64,000 bases of DNA, taken from positions 124,001 through 188,000 of the forward strand of contig CAZBZP010000003.1 in the NCBI GenBank assembly GCA_964496435.1, read 5' to 3'. The stretch comes from Berkiella sp964496435. GTDB lineage: Bacteria; Pseudomonadota; Gammaproteobacteria; Berkiellales; Berkiellaceae. Below the pieces are notes generated by a model, which saw nothing but the letters and a program-made list of their open reading frames with translations, made no database searches and was not told the DNA's origin. This document shows, piece by piece, positions 7,582 to 15,653 of this stretch; the stretch's first letter is position 1; each line of letters starts with the position of its first letter. The translations under genes and the position numbers were made by a program.

Positions 7582-8640
7582 TTAATATTCATCGACATTC
7601 ACCAACAAGGCTTCACTTTCTTCATTATTCTTTGTGAATATCTCATTTGTTGCTTGGCCCTCATAGACTACACTACATTGGGTCACATGGATGGGGCCAA
7701 ATGCTTCGGTTTGCACAATATCAATTAAGCCTATTTTCATTAATTCTAAAATGGCAATAAAACTCACAACAACGCCAAGACGACCTTCGGTTAAATCAAA
7801 ACATTCATGAAAAGCAATAAACTTAACCGCATTAACTTTCTCCAATATTAAGCTCATGCGCTCGCGTACCGACAAAGCTTCTTTGGAAACACGGTGAGTT
7901 GCTAGTAATTCTGAGCGCTTCAAAATGTCTACAAAGGCACTCAATAATTCTGCAAGCTCAACTTTTGGCGGTGCTTTAGGCACAATTAAATCAGGCACAA
8001 ATAGTTGATGGCTGAAAATATCTCTACCCATTCTTGGTAGTTGTTCTAATCTTTCAGCAGCATGTTTAATGCGCTCATACTCTTGTAATCGTCTTACCAA
8101 TTCAGCGCGAGGATCTTCTTCTTCCTTCGCTTCTTCGGAGCGTGGTAATAACATACGTGATTTAATTTCGGCTAAGGTTGCCGCCATCACCAAATAATCT
8201 GCCGCCAGCTCCAAGCGGATTTCCTTCATAATTTCGACATATTCAATATATTGACGCGTAATATCAGCAATCGGAATATTCAAAATGTCTAAATTGTTTT
8301 TTCTTATCAGATAAAGAAGCAAATCTAATGGGCCTTCAAAAGCATCTAGAAATACTTCTAGCGCATCAGGGGGAATATAAAGATCATCTGGCAGCGAAAG
8401 CATGGGTACGCCTTGGTACTTTGCTAACACTTCAGGTGATTTTTCTGCATCTGCTTCAACAGCTTGCTCTTCAAGTGCTGCTGCTTGCTCTTCAAGCGCT
8501 TCTGCTTGCTCTTCAAGCGCTGCTGCTTGCTCTTCAAGCGCTTCGGCTTGCTCTTCAAGCGCTTCGACTTGCTCTTCAAGCGCTACTGCTTGCAGTGCTG
8601 GGTCATCAACTTGTTGCTCATCAATTGGGTTATTTGTCAC
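7582..8640 (-). CDS. scpA: Segregation and condensation protein A (kleisin), with N-terminal heptad repeats
   Basis: Kleisin subunit that bridges SMC heads in the bacterial condensin. The core begins near residue 85 with VFLDAFEGPLDLLLYLIRKN, the standard ScpA start, and includes IADITRQYIEYVEIMKEI and AATLAEIKSRMLLP; the C-terminal winged helix is near GRLGVVVSFIAILELMK. The first ~80 residues are extra: six near-identical heptads ([E/A]ALEEQA) predicted to form an acidic helix or coiled coil. The start is placed at GTG 8640, overlapping the end of trpS by 11 bp; TTG at 8649 is the alternative. Typical ScpA is ~250-280 residues, so 352 is long because of the repeat. Confidence 0.93.
   Translation of the reverse strand: MTNNPIDEQQVDDPALQAVALEEQVEALEEQAEALEEQAAALEEQAEALEEQAAALEEQAVEADAEKSPEVLAKYQGVPMLSLPDDLYIPPDALEVFLDAFEGPLDLLLYLIRKNNLDILNIPIADITRQYIEYVEIMKEIRLELAADYLVMAATLAEIKSRMLLPRSEEAKEEEDPRAELVRRLQEYERIKHAAERLEQLPRMGRDIFSHQLFVPDLIVPKAPPKVELAELLSAFVDILKRSELLATHRVSKEALSVRERMSLILEKVNAVKFIAFHECFDLTEGRLGVVVSFIAILELMKIGLIDIVQTEAFGPIHVTQCSVVYEGQATNEIFTKNNEESEALLVNVDEY
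8462..8587 (-). repeat. 21-bp tandem repeat in the 5' part of scpA (6 units)
   Basis: Six consecutive 21-bp units (plus-strand consensus begins GCTTGCTCTTCAAGCGCT) encode heptads Ala-Leu-Glu-Glu-Gln-Ala-Glu/Ala. Units differ at only a few bases. The length of seven residues suits a continuous helix. Confidence 0.95.
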
Positions 8641-9859
8641 GGTGAACAAGCCCCATGACTTCTCTAACTTCTTCCAAAGTTTCTTGCGCTACGTCTCTTG
8701 CCGCTTCACATCCCTCGCGAACAATTTCTTTTACTAAGCGCACATTATTTTTGTATTCTAAAGCCCGTTCTTGTATAGGCTTTAGGCTCTCGATGATATT
8801 CTCACTTACACATTTTTTGCAGTCTAAACAACCAATGCCTGCTGTGGTACAACCTTGCATTACCCATTCTTGTTGTTCTCCTGATGAGTAAACAAGATGC
8901 AAGGGCCATACAGGGCATTTTTCAGGATTACCAGGATCTGAGCGACGTATGCGTGCTGGATCTGTTGGCATGACTTTAATTTTCTTTTCAATGCTGTCGG
9001 GTGCTTCTCGAATGGCAATGGTGTTATTGTAAGATTTTGACATCTTTTGACCATCGAGCCCGGTTAATTTTGAATGTGGTGATAACAAGGGATAGGGCTC
9101 AGGTAATATAATTTTGCCACTACCTTCAAGATAACCATATAAACGTTCTCTATCCCCTAAGGAGAGATTACCTTGCGCAGAGATCAAAGCTTGGCCTTTT
9201 TCTAGCGCTTCTACGTTGCCAGTCTCTTGATATTGTTTCAAACTTTCCATGTAAATATTAGCGTTCTTTTTGCCCATCTTTGAAACAGCACTGAGTGCTT
9301 TTTCTTCAAAACCGGCTTCTTTACCGTATAAGTGATTAAAGCGACGTGCAACTTCTCTGGTTAATTCAAGATGAGAAACCTGATCTTCCCCTACCGGCAC
9401 AAAACCTGCTTTATAGGCTAGAATATCGGCGCTTTGTAATAAGGGATATCCCAAAAATCCATAGGTAGCAAGATCTCTTTCTCTTAACTTTTCTTGTTGA
9501 TCTTTATACGTAGGTACACGTTCAAGCCAACCTAAGGGTGTGATCATGGATAACAGTAAATGTAATTCTGCATGTTCTGGAACACGCGATTGAATAAAAA
9601 GCTTACATGAGCCCGGATTTATACCACACGCTAGCCAATCAATAACCGTATCCCAAACATTTTCTTCGATATCAATGGGATCTTCATAGTGAGTAGTTAA
9701 AGCATGCCAGTCGGCAACGAAAAAGAAACATTCATATTCATATTGAAGCTTTAGCCAGTTCTTAAGCACGCCATGATAGTGCCCTAAGTGAAGTGGCCCT
9801 GTGGGGCGCATACCGGAAACGACTCGCTGATATTCATTGACTGTGCCAGTCACACTCAC
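8630..9859 (-). CDS. trpS: Tryptophanyl-tRNA synthetase with predicted [4Fe-4S] motif
   Basis: Charges tRNA-Trp. Class I signatures are PTGPLHLGHY (HIGH motif, residues ~19-28) and KMSKS near residue 273; the Trp-site segment GEDQVSHLELTREVA is present. The 409 residues exceed the compact ~330-residue form through an insertion after GEDQ. A C-x21-C-x6-C-x2-C array (CPVWPL... to CTTAGIGCLDC) closely matches the C-x22-C-x6-C-x2-C motif that binds a [4Fe-4S] cluster near the anticodon site of Thermotoga TrpRS, so a cluster is likely. It is first in the trpS-scpA-scpB-rluB operon; trpS next to scpA is common in gammaproteobacteria. Confidence 0.95.
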   Translation of the reverse strand: MSVTGTVNEYQRVVSGMRPTGPLHLGHYHGVLKNWLKLQYEYECFFFVADWHALTTHYEDPIDIEENVWDTVIDWLACGINPGSCKLFIQSRVPEHAELHLLLSMITPLGWLERVPTYKDQQEKLRERDLATYGFLGYPLLQSADILAYKAGFVPVGEDQVSHLELTREVARRFNHLYGKEAGFEEKALSAVSKMGKKNANIYMESLKQYQETGNVEALEKGQALISAQGNLSLGDRERLYGYLEGSGKIILPEPYPLLSPHSKLTGLDGQKMSKSYNNTIAIREAPDSIEKKIKVMPTDPARIRRSDPGNPEKCPVWPLHLVYSSGEQQEWVMQGCTTAGIGCLDCKKCVSENIIESLKPIQERALEYKNNVRLVKEIVREGCEAARDVAQETLEEVREVMGLVHRDK

Positions 9860-10063
9860 TTTATTACCTTACTCATTCAAGTTTCATTACAATAGGGAAT
9901 TATAAAGTGCGAAAGCCTGTGGATGCTAACTTTTTCCATACAAACAATAAGTTAACCCACCGTCTAGCTTTTCAAAAGGATTTTTGACATGTCTCTCGCG
10001 AAAAGGTAGTATGCCAACTTTTTAGTGCAGAATCCATTACAATAACAAATAAGTTCTAAGAAA

Positions 10064-10291
10064 ATGCTGATTCCTCCCCCTGAAACTGTAACTACATCAG
10101 TTAATCACACGCCTGAAGGCATGATTGCGATAATGACCTTATTGCTCATTGGATGCTTGGTATATGGATTAAGTAAAATCAAGTTTACTTACTTTATTGG
10201 GGTTCTTGTTTCTACTTATCAATTTATTATGCGAAGGCATACTCAAAGCGATGCGTCTTTGAATGCCTCGACACAAACTTCTCACCAATAA
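10064..10291 (+). CDS. Small hypothetical membrane protein (75 aa)
   Basis: An open frame with a polar start (PPPETVTTSVNHTPEG), one or two hydrophobic segments (MIAIMTLLLIGCLVYGL and FTYFIGVLVSTYQFIM), then a polar basic tail rich in Ser/Thr. It stands alone on the plus strand between trpS and yciO, both minus. The ribosome site is weak (CTAAG before the ATG). I do not recognise a family. The membrane-like composition is the main reason to think it is real. Confidence 0.4.
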   Translation: MLIPPPETVTTSVNHTPEGMIAIMTLLLIGCLVYGLSKIKFTYFIGVLVSTYQFIMRRHTQSDASLNASTQTSHQ

Positions 10292-10292
10292 G

Positions 10293-10916
10293 TCATGATT
10301 CAAAGGGGGTAGGATCGCCCAACCCTCTTCTTATCACTATTGGCTGTGCCTCGACTAAATCAATTACCGTACTGGGGATATTTCCTACCTGCCCCCCATC
10401 GAGAATCAAATCCACTTGTCCTGCTGTTTTAGGCGCAATTTCTAGGGGATCAGAAAGGGGTTCCTCATCTTTTGGCAACCATAGCGTGGTACTCAAAATA
10501 GGCGTGCTTGAAGCCTGCAAGATTGCTTTGGCTATGTGATGTTCAGGAATTTTGATGCCAACAACTTTGCGTTTTATACCTAGGGCTTGCCTGGGTACTT
10601 TCTTCGTTGCGGCTAATATAAAAGTATAGGGCCCGGGTGTGAAACGTTTTAATATCCGAAAAACCCTGTCATCTATCACACAATAATCAGAAGCTTCCGA
10701 TATATCATGGCAAAGGAGTGTTAAGGGATGCTTTTCATCAAGCCCTCTTAACCTTCTGATTGTTTCTAAAGCTCTTTTAGCCACCAAAGAACAGCCAAAA
10801 GCATAGCAAGAGTCAGTTGGGTAAGCCAATAACTCCCCAGCCTCCAGCGCCGCCACAGCTTGTGAAATTAATCGTGGCTGTGGGTTTTCAGGATGCATTT
10901 TAAAATATCGTGTCAT
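10293..10916 (-). CDS. yciO: YciO-type Sua5/YrdC family protein
   Basis: 207 residues aligning along their length with E. coli YciO: YFKMHPENPQPRLISQAV at the N-terminus, AYPTDSCYAFGC, and LPLTLLCHDISEASDY-type and TPGPYTFILAATKKVPR segments. It ends with STVIDLVEAQPIVIRRG. The YrdC/Sua5 fold makes threonylcarbamoyl-AMP for tRNA t6A37. YciO is the paralogue with an altered active site, and its role is less clear than that of TsaC. It lies next to but convergent with the small membrane ORF. Confidence 0.9.
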   Translation of the reverse strand: MTRYFKMHPENPQPRLISQAVAALEAGELLAYPTDSCYAFGCSLVAKRALETIRRLRGLDEKHPLTLLCHDISEASDYCVIDDRVFRILKRFTPGPYTFILAATKKVPRQALGIKRKVVGIKIPEHHIAKAILQASSTPILSTTLWLPKDEEPLSDPLEIAPKTAGQVDLILDGGQVGNIPSTVIDLVEAQPIVIRRGLGDPTPFES

Positions 10917-10960
10917 GGAATATGACTTGTGTTGTTGCCTGTATTAAGCGTAGGTGCTTT

Positions 10961-12376
10961 TTAGCCATTGCGCGATGAAATGGATGCCACCACACCTTGG
11001 CGAGGCGAATCTGGCAGTAAGGAAGACACCGTCTGAGCCTCATCAGTATCCTCTAAGGATGTACTGTCAAATGAAGATTCTGAAGAGGATTCACTGGATA
11101 GCGCCAATTGTTCAGAAGCTAAGCAATTGATAAAAGTGAGCATATTAAGGGTCGCACTAAACCGAGATAATGTTTCCTCGCTATTCGCATTAAAATCTGA
11201 ATAGATAGAACTCAGATAATCACTCAGCAGACATTTGTGTTTTTCAAACAAGACAGGGTGAGCTTTACATAAATCCGTAATATCAGCGCATTGCAATTTA
11301 TTTCTGAGATCTTCCCTTATTAATATTTGTTCTGCGAAAAAATAGTGACTTAAGCTAATTGCTAATAACCCTGTGGCGGGTAATGCTAATAAAACATTGT
11401 TGTCTTCAAGCATATCTTTGGCAATAAATGCATGATGTTTAGCAAGGGTTACAATTGAAGATACGGATTTGATTTTATTGAACAAAAGCTCATCTTCAAG
11501 TATTTTCTTTGCAACATATTCATTGCGAATAGCAAGCTCGATTAATTCATTTTCTTCTACTTCTTTGCAAAAGGTGAACTCTTCTATGAGGCTTTGTGCG
11601 AACCAGGTCTGCGCTATACCTATTCTCACCAACTGACTCGTAGATAATTTCTCTCTTATGGATAAGTCACTATATACTTGCTCTGCAACTTTTACATTAG
11701 CTTCAGCTTCGGCTGTTATCACTTCGCTCTCTAGTACTGCGCTTAATGAGGTAGCAAATACAATGAGCAAAATATCCGGATTGCCTCTACATGCAGCGTT
11801 AATTTTACTTCGAATTGACAGGGAATTTGCTGCTAATTCATTTTGCACTGGCAGTGTCTTGGCAATCCGTTTCAAGTGTTCTGGGTATGCAAAACCAAGA
11901 TCTAATAACAGATCATAACTTACTTTGTGGCAAAGTGCTTTAAATACAACATCATTGAGTAGCAGCACGTTATGTGTTGCGACTATATGTACACTTTGTG
12001 AAGCAGACAAACGGTTAATCATCACAGGATTAGAAAAGACAGCGCTTGCGATGACAGGATACAATAGCGCATTATCATAAAGCTCGTTTGCGACCAGGGG
12101 ACGAGATTCTAGCAGGGGCATTACCCGCTCAGCTAAAGCATAATGGTTGCGTGCAAGTTCAAACAATTCTTTGTTTGTCAGATTTTCCAAATAGGTTTCT
12201 AAATGATCTGAGCCGAGCAATGCATTCGCAATGTCGGTGCTCATCGCCAGTTTTAGCATTTGCGTTAAATTCACCGGCCTTTGTGAATGGCCAGAAATGA
12301 TTAGTAATTTATGTTCTTGGGGTGCTACATCATTTGAATGCTGCCAATATATGCCGCTCAATCCGTCTTTGCTCAT
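10961..12376 (-). CDS. Unknown alpha-helical repeat protein (471 aa)
   Basis: No family recognised. The protein appears almost wholly helical and contains irregular ~30-35-residue repeats with the pattern xLxxLAxxHxxxAxxxL: ELFELARNHYALAERVM (~residue 70), ELIELAIRNEYVAKKIL (~275), SIVTLAKHHAFIAKDML (~305), LLAISLSHYFFAEQIL (~335) and DITDLCKAHPVLFEKH (~365). The last ~60 residues are low-complexity Ser/Glu/Asp (SSESSSESSFDSTSLED) and look disordered. There is no signal peptide or membrane segment. Solenoid proteins with acidic disordered tails are common among type IV-secreted effectors of Legionellales, so an effector role is possible but only inferred. It is flanked by yciO and a structured repeat element. 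Confidence 0.75.
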   Translation of the reverse strand: MSKDGLSGIYWQHSNDVAPQEHKLLIISGHSQRPVNLTQMLKLAMSTDIANALLGSDHLETYLENLTNKELFELARNHYALAERVMPLLESRPLVANELYDNALLYPVIASAVFSNPVMINRLSASQSVHIVATHNVLLLNDVVFKALCHKVSYDLLLDLGFAYPEHLKRIAKTLPVQNELAANSLSIRSKINAACRGNPDILLIVFATSLSAVLESEVITAEAEANVKVAEQVYSDLSIREKLSTSQLVRIGIAQTWFAQSLIEEFTFCKEVEENELIELAIRNEYVAKKILEDELLFNKIKSVSSIVTLAKHHAFIAKDMLEDNNVLLALPATGLLAISLSHYFFAEQILIREDLRNKLQCADITDLCKAHPVLFEKHKCLLSDYLSSIYSDFNANSEETLSRFSATLNMLTFINCLASEQLALSSESSSESSFDSTSLEDTDEAQTVSSLLPDSPRQGVVASISSRNG

Positions 12377-12533
12377 TGTTAGCTCAGTCGTTATCTCATT
12401 TAGGTCTTGGCATACTACCTAATTATGTCGTAAAAATCTCCAGCCCATCAAATATTAGTTAGTTATTATTCTTTATTTTCATGCTGCGAGACACCGCTTT
12501 GCGTGATAAACTTGAATTTAGACCCGTATTAAG

Positions 12534-12681
12534 TAAATCCAAACTGAGACGAGCCTTTGCTCAAATCAGTTTGGATTTAAGCGAGGCGCCAAGCGTGCTC
12601 ATCCTCAGGAGTGCACGCTTTGGTGCATGACTGGGATGAGAACGCGCAGGCAACAATGCATAAATCCAAACTGAGACGAGC
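12534..12681. repeat. MITE-like structured element, copy 1, with 21-bp direct repeats
   Basis: A 14-bp inverted pair bounds the element: TCAGTTTGGATTTA (12566-12579) and TAAATCCAAACTGA (12661-12674). The right end (21 bp, 12661-12681) is repeated exactly at 12534-12554, which with the left end forms a long hairpin holding an inner GAGC-CTTT-GCTC stem. Inside the element, 12586-12598 pairs imperfectly with 12613-12626. A diverged relative with blocks in the same order is at 62714-62794. Confidence 0.8.
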
Positions 12682-12687
12682 AAAAGA

Positions 12688-13242
12688 ATGAAATTTTTCT
12701 ACGATCTACTACCTATTATCGTATTCTTCATTGCCTACAAGCTTTATAACATTTATGTCGCAACGGCAACGGCGATTATTGCTGCTGTTGTCCAAATAGG
12801 CGTAACGCTCGTACGTGGTAAAAAACCTGATATGATGCAACTCATCACGCTTGCCATGATCATTATCTTAGGGGGCGCTACCCTCTTCTTTCGTAATGAA
12901 CTCTTTATAAAATGGAAACCCACTGTTGTTTATTGGGTTTTGGGCAGTATTTTTGCTTTTTATCCTTTATTTACCAAAAGAACCTTAGTACAAAAAATGC
13001 TAGAGAAATCCTTAGCTCTACCTGATAAAGGCTGGCAGGTTATTAACATCAGTTGGTACGTGTTTTTCTTCTTTATGGGTATTCTAAATTTAATTGTTGT
13101 TTACTCATTTGATACTGATGTTTGGGTGAATTTTAAACTGTTTGGTACACTGGGCTTAACATTGGTTTTTGTTGTCATACAAGCCATATTAGTTTCAAGA
13201 TATCTCCCACCCCAAACCAAAGAGCACAACAATTCACACTAA
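12688..13242 (+). CDS. yciB: Inner membrane septation protein YciB (IspZ family)
   Basis: 184-residue integral membrane protein of the YciB/IspZ family, implicated in envelope integrity and cell division or septation. It starts MKFFYDLLPIIVFFIAYKLY, the family signature, and carries about five hydrophobic helices. VRGKKPDMMQLITLAMIIILGG and the FIKWKPTVVYWVLG segment are conserved landmarks. It is followed after 7 bp by a bolA-like gene; a yciB-bolA-like order is common in gammaproteobacteria. The start lies only 6 bp after a copy of the structured repeat, so that element sits in its leader region. Confidence 0.93.
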   Translation: MKFFYDLLPIIVFFIAYKLYNIYVATATAIIAAVVQIGVTLVRGKKPDMMQLITLAMIIILGGATLFFRNELFIKWKPTVVYWVLGSIFAFYPLFTKRTLVQKMLEKSLALPDKGWQVINISWYVFFFFMGILNLIVVYSFDTDVWVNFKLFGTLGLTLVFVVIQAILVSRYLPPQTKEHNNSH

Positions 13243-13249
13243 GTAATAT

Positions 13250-13534
13250 ATGACTCCTATAGAAAGAAAAAATATAATTGAAAAAAGGCTCAACGAGGCA
13301 TTAGCGCCTATCCATTTAGTTTTAACGGATGAAAGTCATCACCATGTCGGCCATGAAGGTGCTAAATCTGGGGCTAGTCATTTTGCACTTGTGATTGTGA
13401 GCGAGCAGTTTTTTGATTTAAGCGCAATTAAACGACATCAATTAGTTTATGCACAATTACAAGATCTTATTCCTAAGGAAGTGCATGCCTTGAAAATTAA
13501 GGCATTAACACCAGCGGAATATGCATCAAAATAA
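13250..13534 (+). CDS. BolA family protein
   Basis: 94 residues with the BolA fold: ERKNIIEKRLNEALAPIHL, the DESHHHVGHEGAKSGASHF stretch (family DESHxH...SHF), then RHQLVYAQL and VHALKIKALTPAEY. BolA proteins pair with monothiol glutaredoxins in Fe-S cluster handling and also affect morphology. His residues in the HHH/GHE region and the RH motif are the usual cluster or metal ligands. It is co-directional with yciB and probably co-transcribed. Confidence 0.92.
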   Translation: MTPIERKNIIEKRLNEALAPIHLVLTDESHHHVGHEGAKSGASHFALVIVSEQFFDLSAIKRHQLVYAQLQDLIPKEVHALKIKALTPAEYASK

Positions 13535-13537
13535 AAT

Positions 13538-14650
13538 TTAAAATTCATGCAAAACCAAGCCTACAGCATCATCAATAACTTCCAACCAAGTTGGTGTTCT
13601 TAATGCCTGGTCTACATCGACCAAACCTGATTGATAGTGATCTATTAAAGATTGTGATGAAAAGTCAAAATCTTTAGAGAAGAGATCATAGGGTTTATCT
13701 TTATATTGAAAACGCACTATGTTCAAAGAAGAAGGATGACCAAACTCACAAAGTGCTTCTAATTCTTTACTTGGATTTTTGTCTTTATATTTTGAATAAA
13801 CCTTATGAATAGCATATTGCTTGCGATGCGCTTCACAAAGGGCATGCAAAACTTGATGATATCGACTGGCGTACTGGATGTCTTTTTGTCGTTTAAATAC
13901 ATCGAGCAAACTATTTGGCATTTGCTCAAAATTTGGAAATAAATTAACCATAAAGCACATGATTTTTTGTGGTAATTTTTCATTCAGAACAATTTCAAAT
14001 GGTGTGTTAGAGCTTACACCGCCATCCCAATAATATTTACCTTCAATTTCAACTGCTGGAAAGCCAGGTGGTAACGCTCCACTTGCCATAATATGTTTGG
14101 GCTCTATGGTGTGTTTTGTATTATCAAATTGACATATCTCGCCATTCTCAATATTGACAGCAAGTAAAGTGAGACGTACTTTTTTCTCATTTAAAATATT
14201 AAAATCGACAACGCGCTCTATCGTCTTTTTTAAGGCTTGCGTATCATAAAATCCTAATTTATCTGGTGTATCTTTATAAAAAAGCTGCAAAGGGTTAACA
14301 AAACAAGGTGCAAAAAAGCCTCTTTGCCCAAAGAGGATAGTCCATTGACCAGAGATAAAATTCTGCCAACGTCTTAAAGCGACAATATCATTAAAAGGTG
14401 TAACAGGTAAAAAAGATAATGTTGGCGTTGCAATTGTTTGCCAAAACTCTTTAAGCTTTGGCATTCTATTTTCAGGCAAGTTACCCGCAATGATGGCTGA
14501 ATTAATTGCACCAATGGAAGTGCCAATCATCCAATCTGGTGCGCAACCATGGCTTAATAGGCCTTCCAATATGCCCATTTGATAAGCCCCTAACGCACCA
14601 CCACCTTGTAAGACAAAGACGCTCATGTCATAGTCATGAGGTGTTGTCAT
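13538..14650 (-). CDS. patD: Patatin-like phospholipase, PatD-like, in operon with bdhA
   Basis: 370-residue patatin-type lipolytic acyl hydrolase. The oxyanion loop is LQGGGALGAYQMG, the nucleophile Ser is in GTSIGAINS and the catalytic Asp in DGGVSSNTPFE, so the dyad is intact. The C-terminal ~150 residues follow the patatin C-terminal extension often seen in proteobacteria. No signal peptide. It lies 8 bp after the 3-hydroxybutyrate dehydrogenase gene. The same two-gene operon (bdhA-patD) is a described virulence determinant in Legionella pneumophila, where PatD has phospholipase activity; the symbol is assigned on this synteny. Confidence 0.85.
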   Translation of the reverse strand: MTTPHDYDMSVFVLQGGGALGAYQMGILEGLLSHGCAPDWMIGTSIGAINSAIIAGNLPENRMPKLKEFWQTIATPTLSFLPVTPFNDIVALRRWQNFISGQWTILFGQRGFFAPCFVNPLQLFYKDTPDKLGFYDTQALKKTIERVVDFNILNEKKVRLTLLAVNIENGEICQFDNTKHTIEPKHIMASGALPPGFPAVEIEGKYYWDGGVSSNTPFEIVLNEKLPQKIMCFMVNLFPNFEQMPNSLLDVFKRQKDIQYASRYHQVLHALCEAHRKQYAIHKVYSKYKDKNPSKELEALCEFGHPSSLNIVRFQYKDKPYDLFSKDFDFSSQSLIDHYQSGLVDVDQALRTPTWLEVIDDAVGLVLHEF

Positions 14651-14658
14651 GACTTTTT

Positions 14659-15441
14659 TTATTCCATAAACCAGCCATGACTCACAATCAGCGATTGCCC
14701 AGTTAGAGCATTAGAATCAAATGAGGCAAACAATAAGGCGATATCAGCAACATCTTCTACGGTGGTAAATTCTCCATCTACCGTTTCTTTAAGCATCACT
14801 TTCTTGATAACATCTTGTTCGCTGATGCCTAAGGTTTTAGCTTGTTCTGGTATTTGTTTTTCAACTAATGGCGTACGCACAAAACCGGGACAAATCACAT
14901 TGGCTCGTACATTATGTTTGGCCCCTTCTTTGGCAACCACTTTACATAAACCAATTAAGCCATGCTTTGCTGTCACATAAGGTGCTTTTAATAAAGACGC
15001 TTCTTTGGAATGCACTGAACCCATATAAATAATGGAGCCACCTTTACCTTGTTTATACATATTCTTTAAACACTCACGCGTAGTGAGAAAGGCACCATCT
15101 AAATGAATGGCTAACATTTTTTTCCATTTATCAAGCGATAGTTCATCGACCGGGGAAATGATTTGAATACCGGCATTACTGACTAAAATATCAACCGCAT
15201 CAAAGGTAGAAATCGTCTTTTCTACACCTTTAATAACCTGATCTTCATTGGTAACATCCATTTCAACGGCAAGCGCATCATATTTTTGATCGCGAAAGGA
15301 TTTTGCCGTAGCTTCTGCGTCTTTAATGTCCATATCCGCAATGACAACTTTAGCGCCATTTTTAGCAAACTTTTCCGCAATACCTTTACCAATACCACTT
15401 GCGGCCCCTGTAACGATGGCGACTTTGCCTTGTAAACTCAT
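14659..15441 (-). CDS. bdhA: 3-hydroxybutyrate dehydrogenase
   Basis: Interconverts D-3-hydroxybutyrate and acetoacetate with NAD, linking poly-hydroxybutyrate storage to acetyl-CoA. The 260-residue SDR has VTGAASGIGKGIA for NAD binding, NAGIQIISPVDE, catalytic Ser in MGSVHSKE, YVTAKHG, and CPGFVRTPLVEKQIP, which is characteristic of this enzyme. It is first gene of the bdhA-patatin operon, and an acetoacetate decarboxylase-like gene at 38805 could use its product. Confidence 0.93.
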   Translation of the reverse strand: MSLQGKVAIVTGAASGIGKGIAEKFAKNGAKVVIADMDIKDAEATAKSFRDQKYDALAVEMDVTNEDQVIKGVEKTISTFDAVDILVSNAGIQIISPVDELSLDKWKKMLAIHLDGAFLTTRECLKNMYKQGKGGSIIYMGSVHSKEASLLKAPYVTAKHGLIGLCKVVAKEGAKHNVRANVICPGFVRTPLVEKQIPEQAKTLGISEQDVIKKVMLKETVDGEFTTVEDVADIALLFASFDSNALTGQSLIVSHGWFME

Positions 15442-15600
15442 AATAATTTACCTCAATTAGAATTGGTTCGAGTAAATACATACAGTAAACAGCTAAAGAA
15501 TATAGCTTATCTGTTGTGATATCGGACAAGATTATACTTTGCTTAATCGATAAATTCTTGTAAGTACAAGGATGCACAAGGATAGGAATGTTTGAAGAGG

Positions 15601-15635
15601 ACTTTGATTTTAGGCGCTTGGCCTAAAATCAAAGT
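15601..15635 (-). terminator. Strong hairpin downstream of sucD
   Basis: ACTTTGATTTTAGGC (15601-15615) and GCCTAAAATCAAAGT (15621-15635) form a perfect 15-bp stem with a 5-base loop, 19 bp beyond the sucD stop. It probably ends or protects the sdh-suc transcript, although no clear T-run follows on the minus strand. Confidence 0.65.
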
Positions 15636-15653
15636 AAGTAGAGAGGGCATTAC

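Noticed and set aside
8328..8737. Plus-strand frames over scpA rich in Ala-Leu-Gln or Ser-Ala-Cys
   Set aside because: Antisense readings of the 21-bp scpA repeat; scpA is clearly the coding strand.
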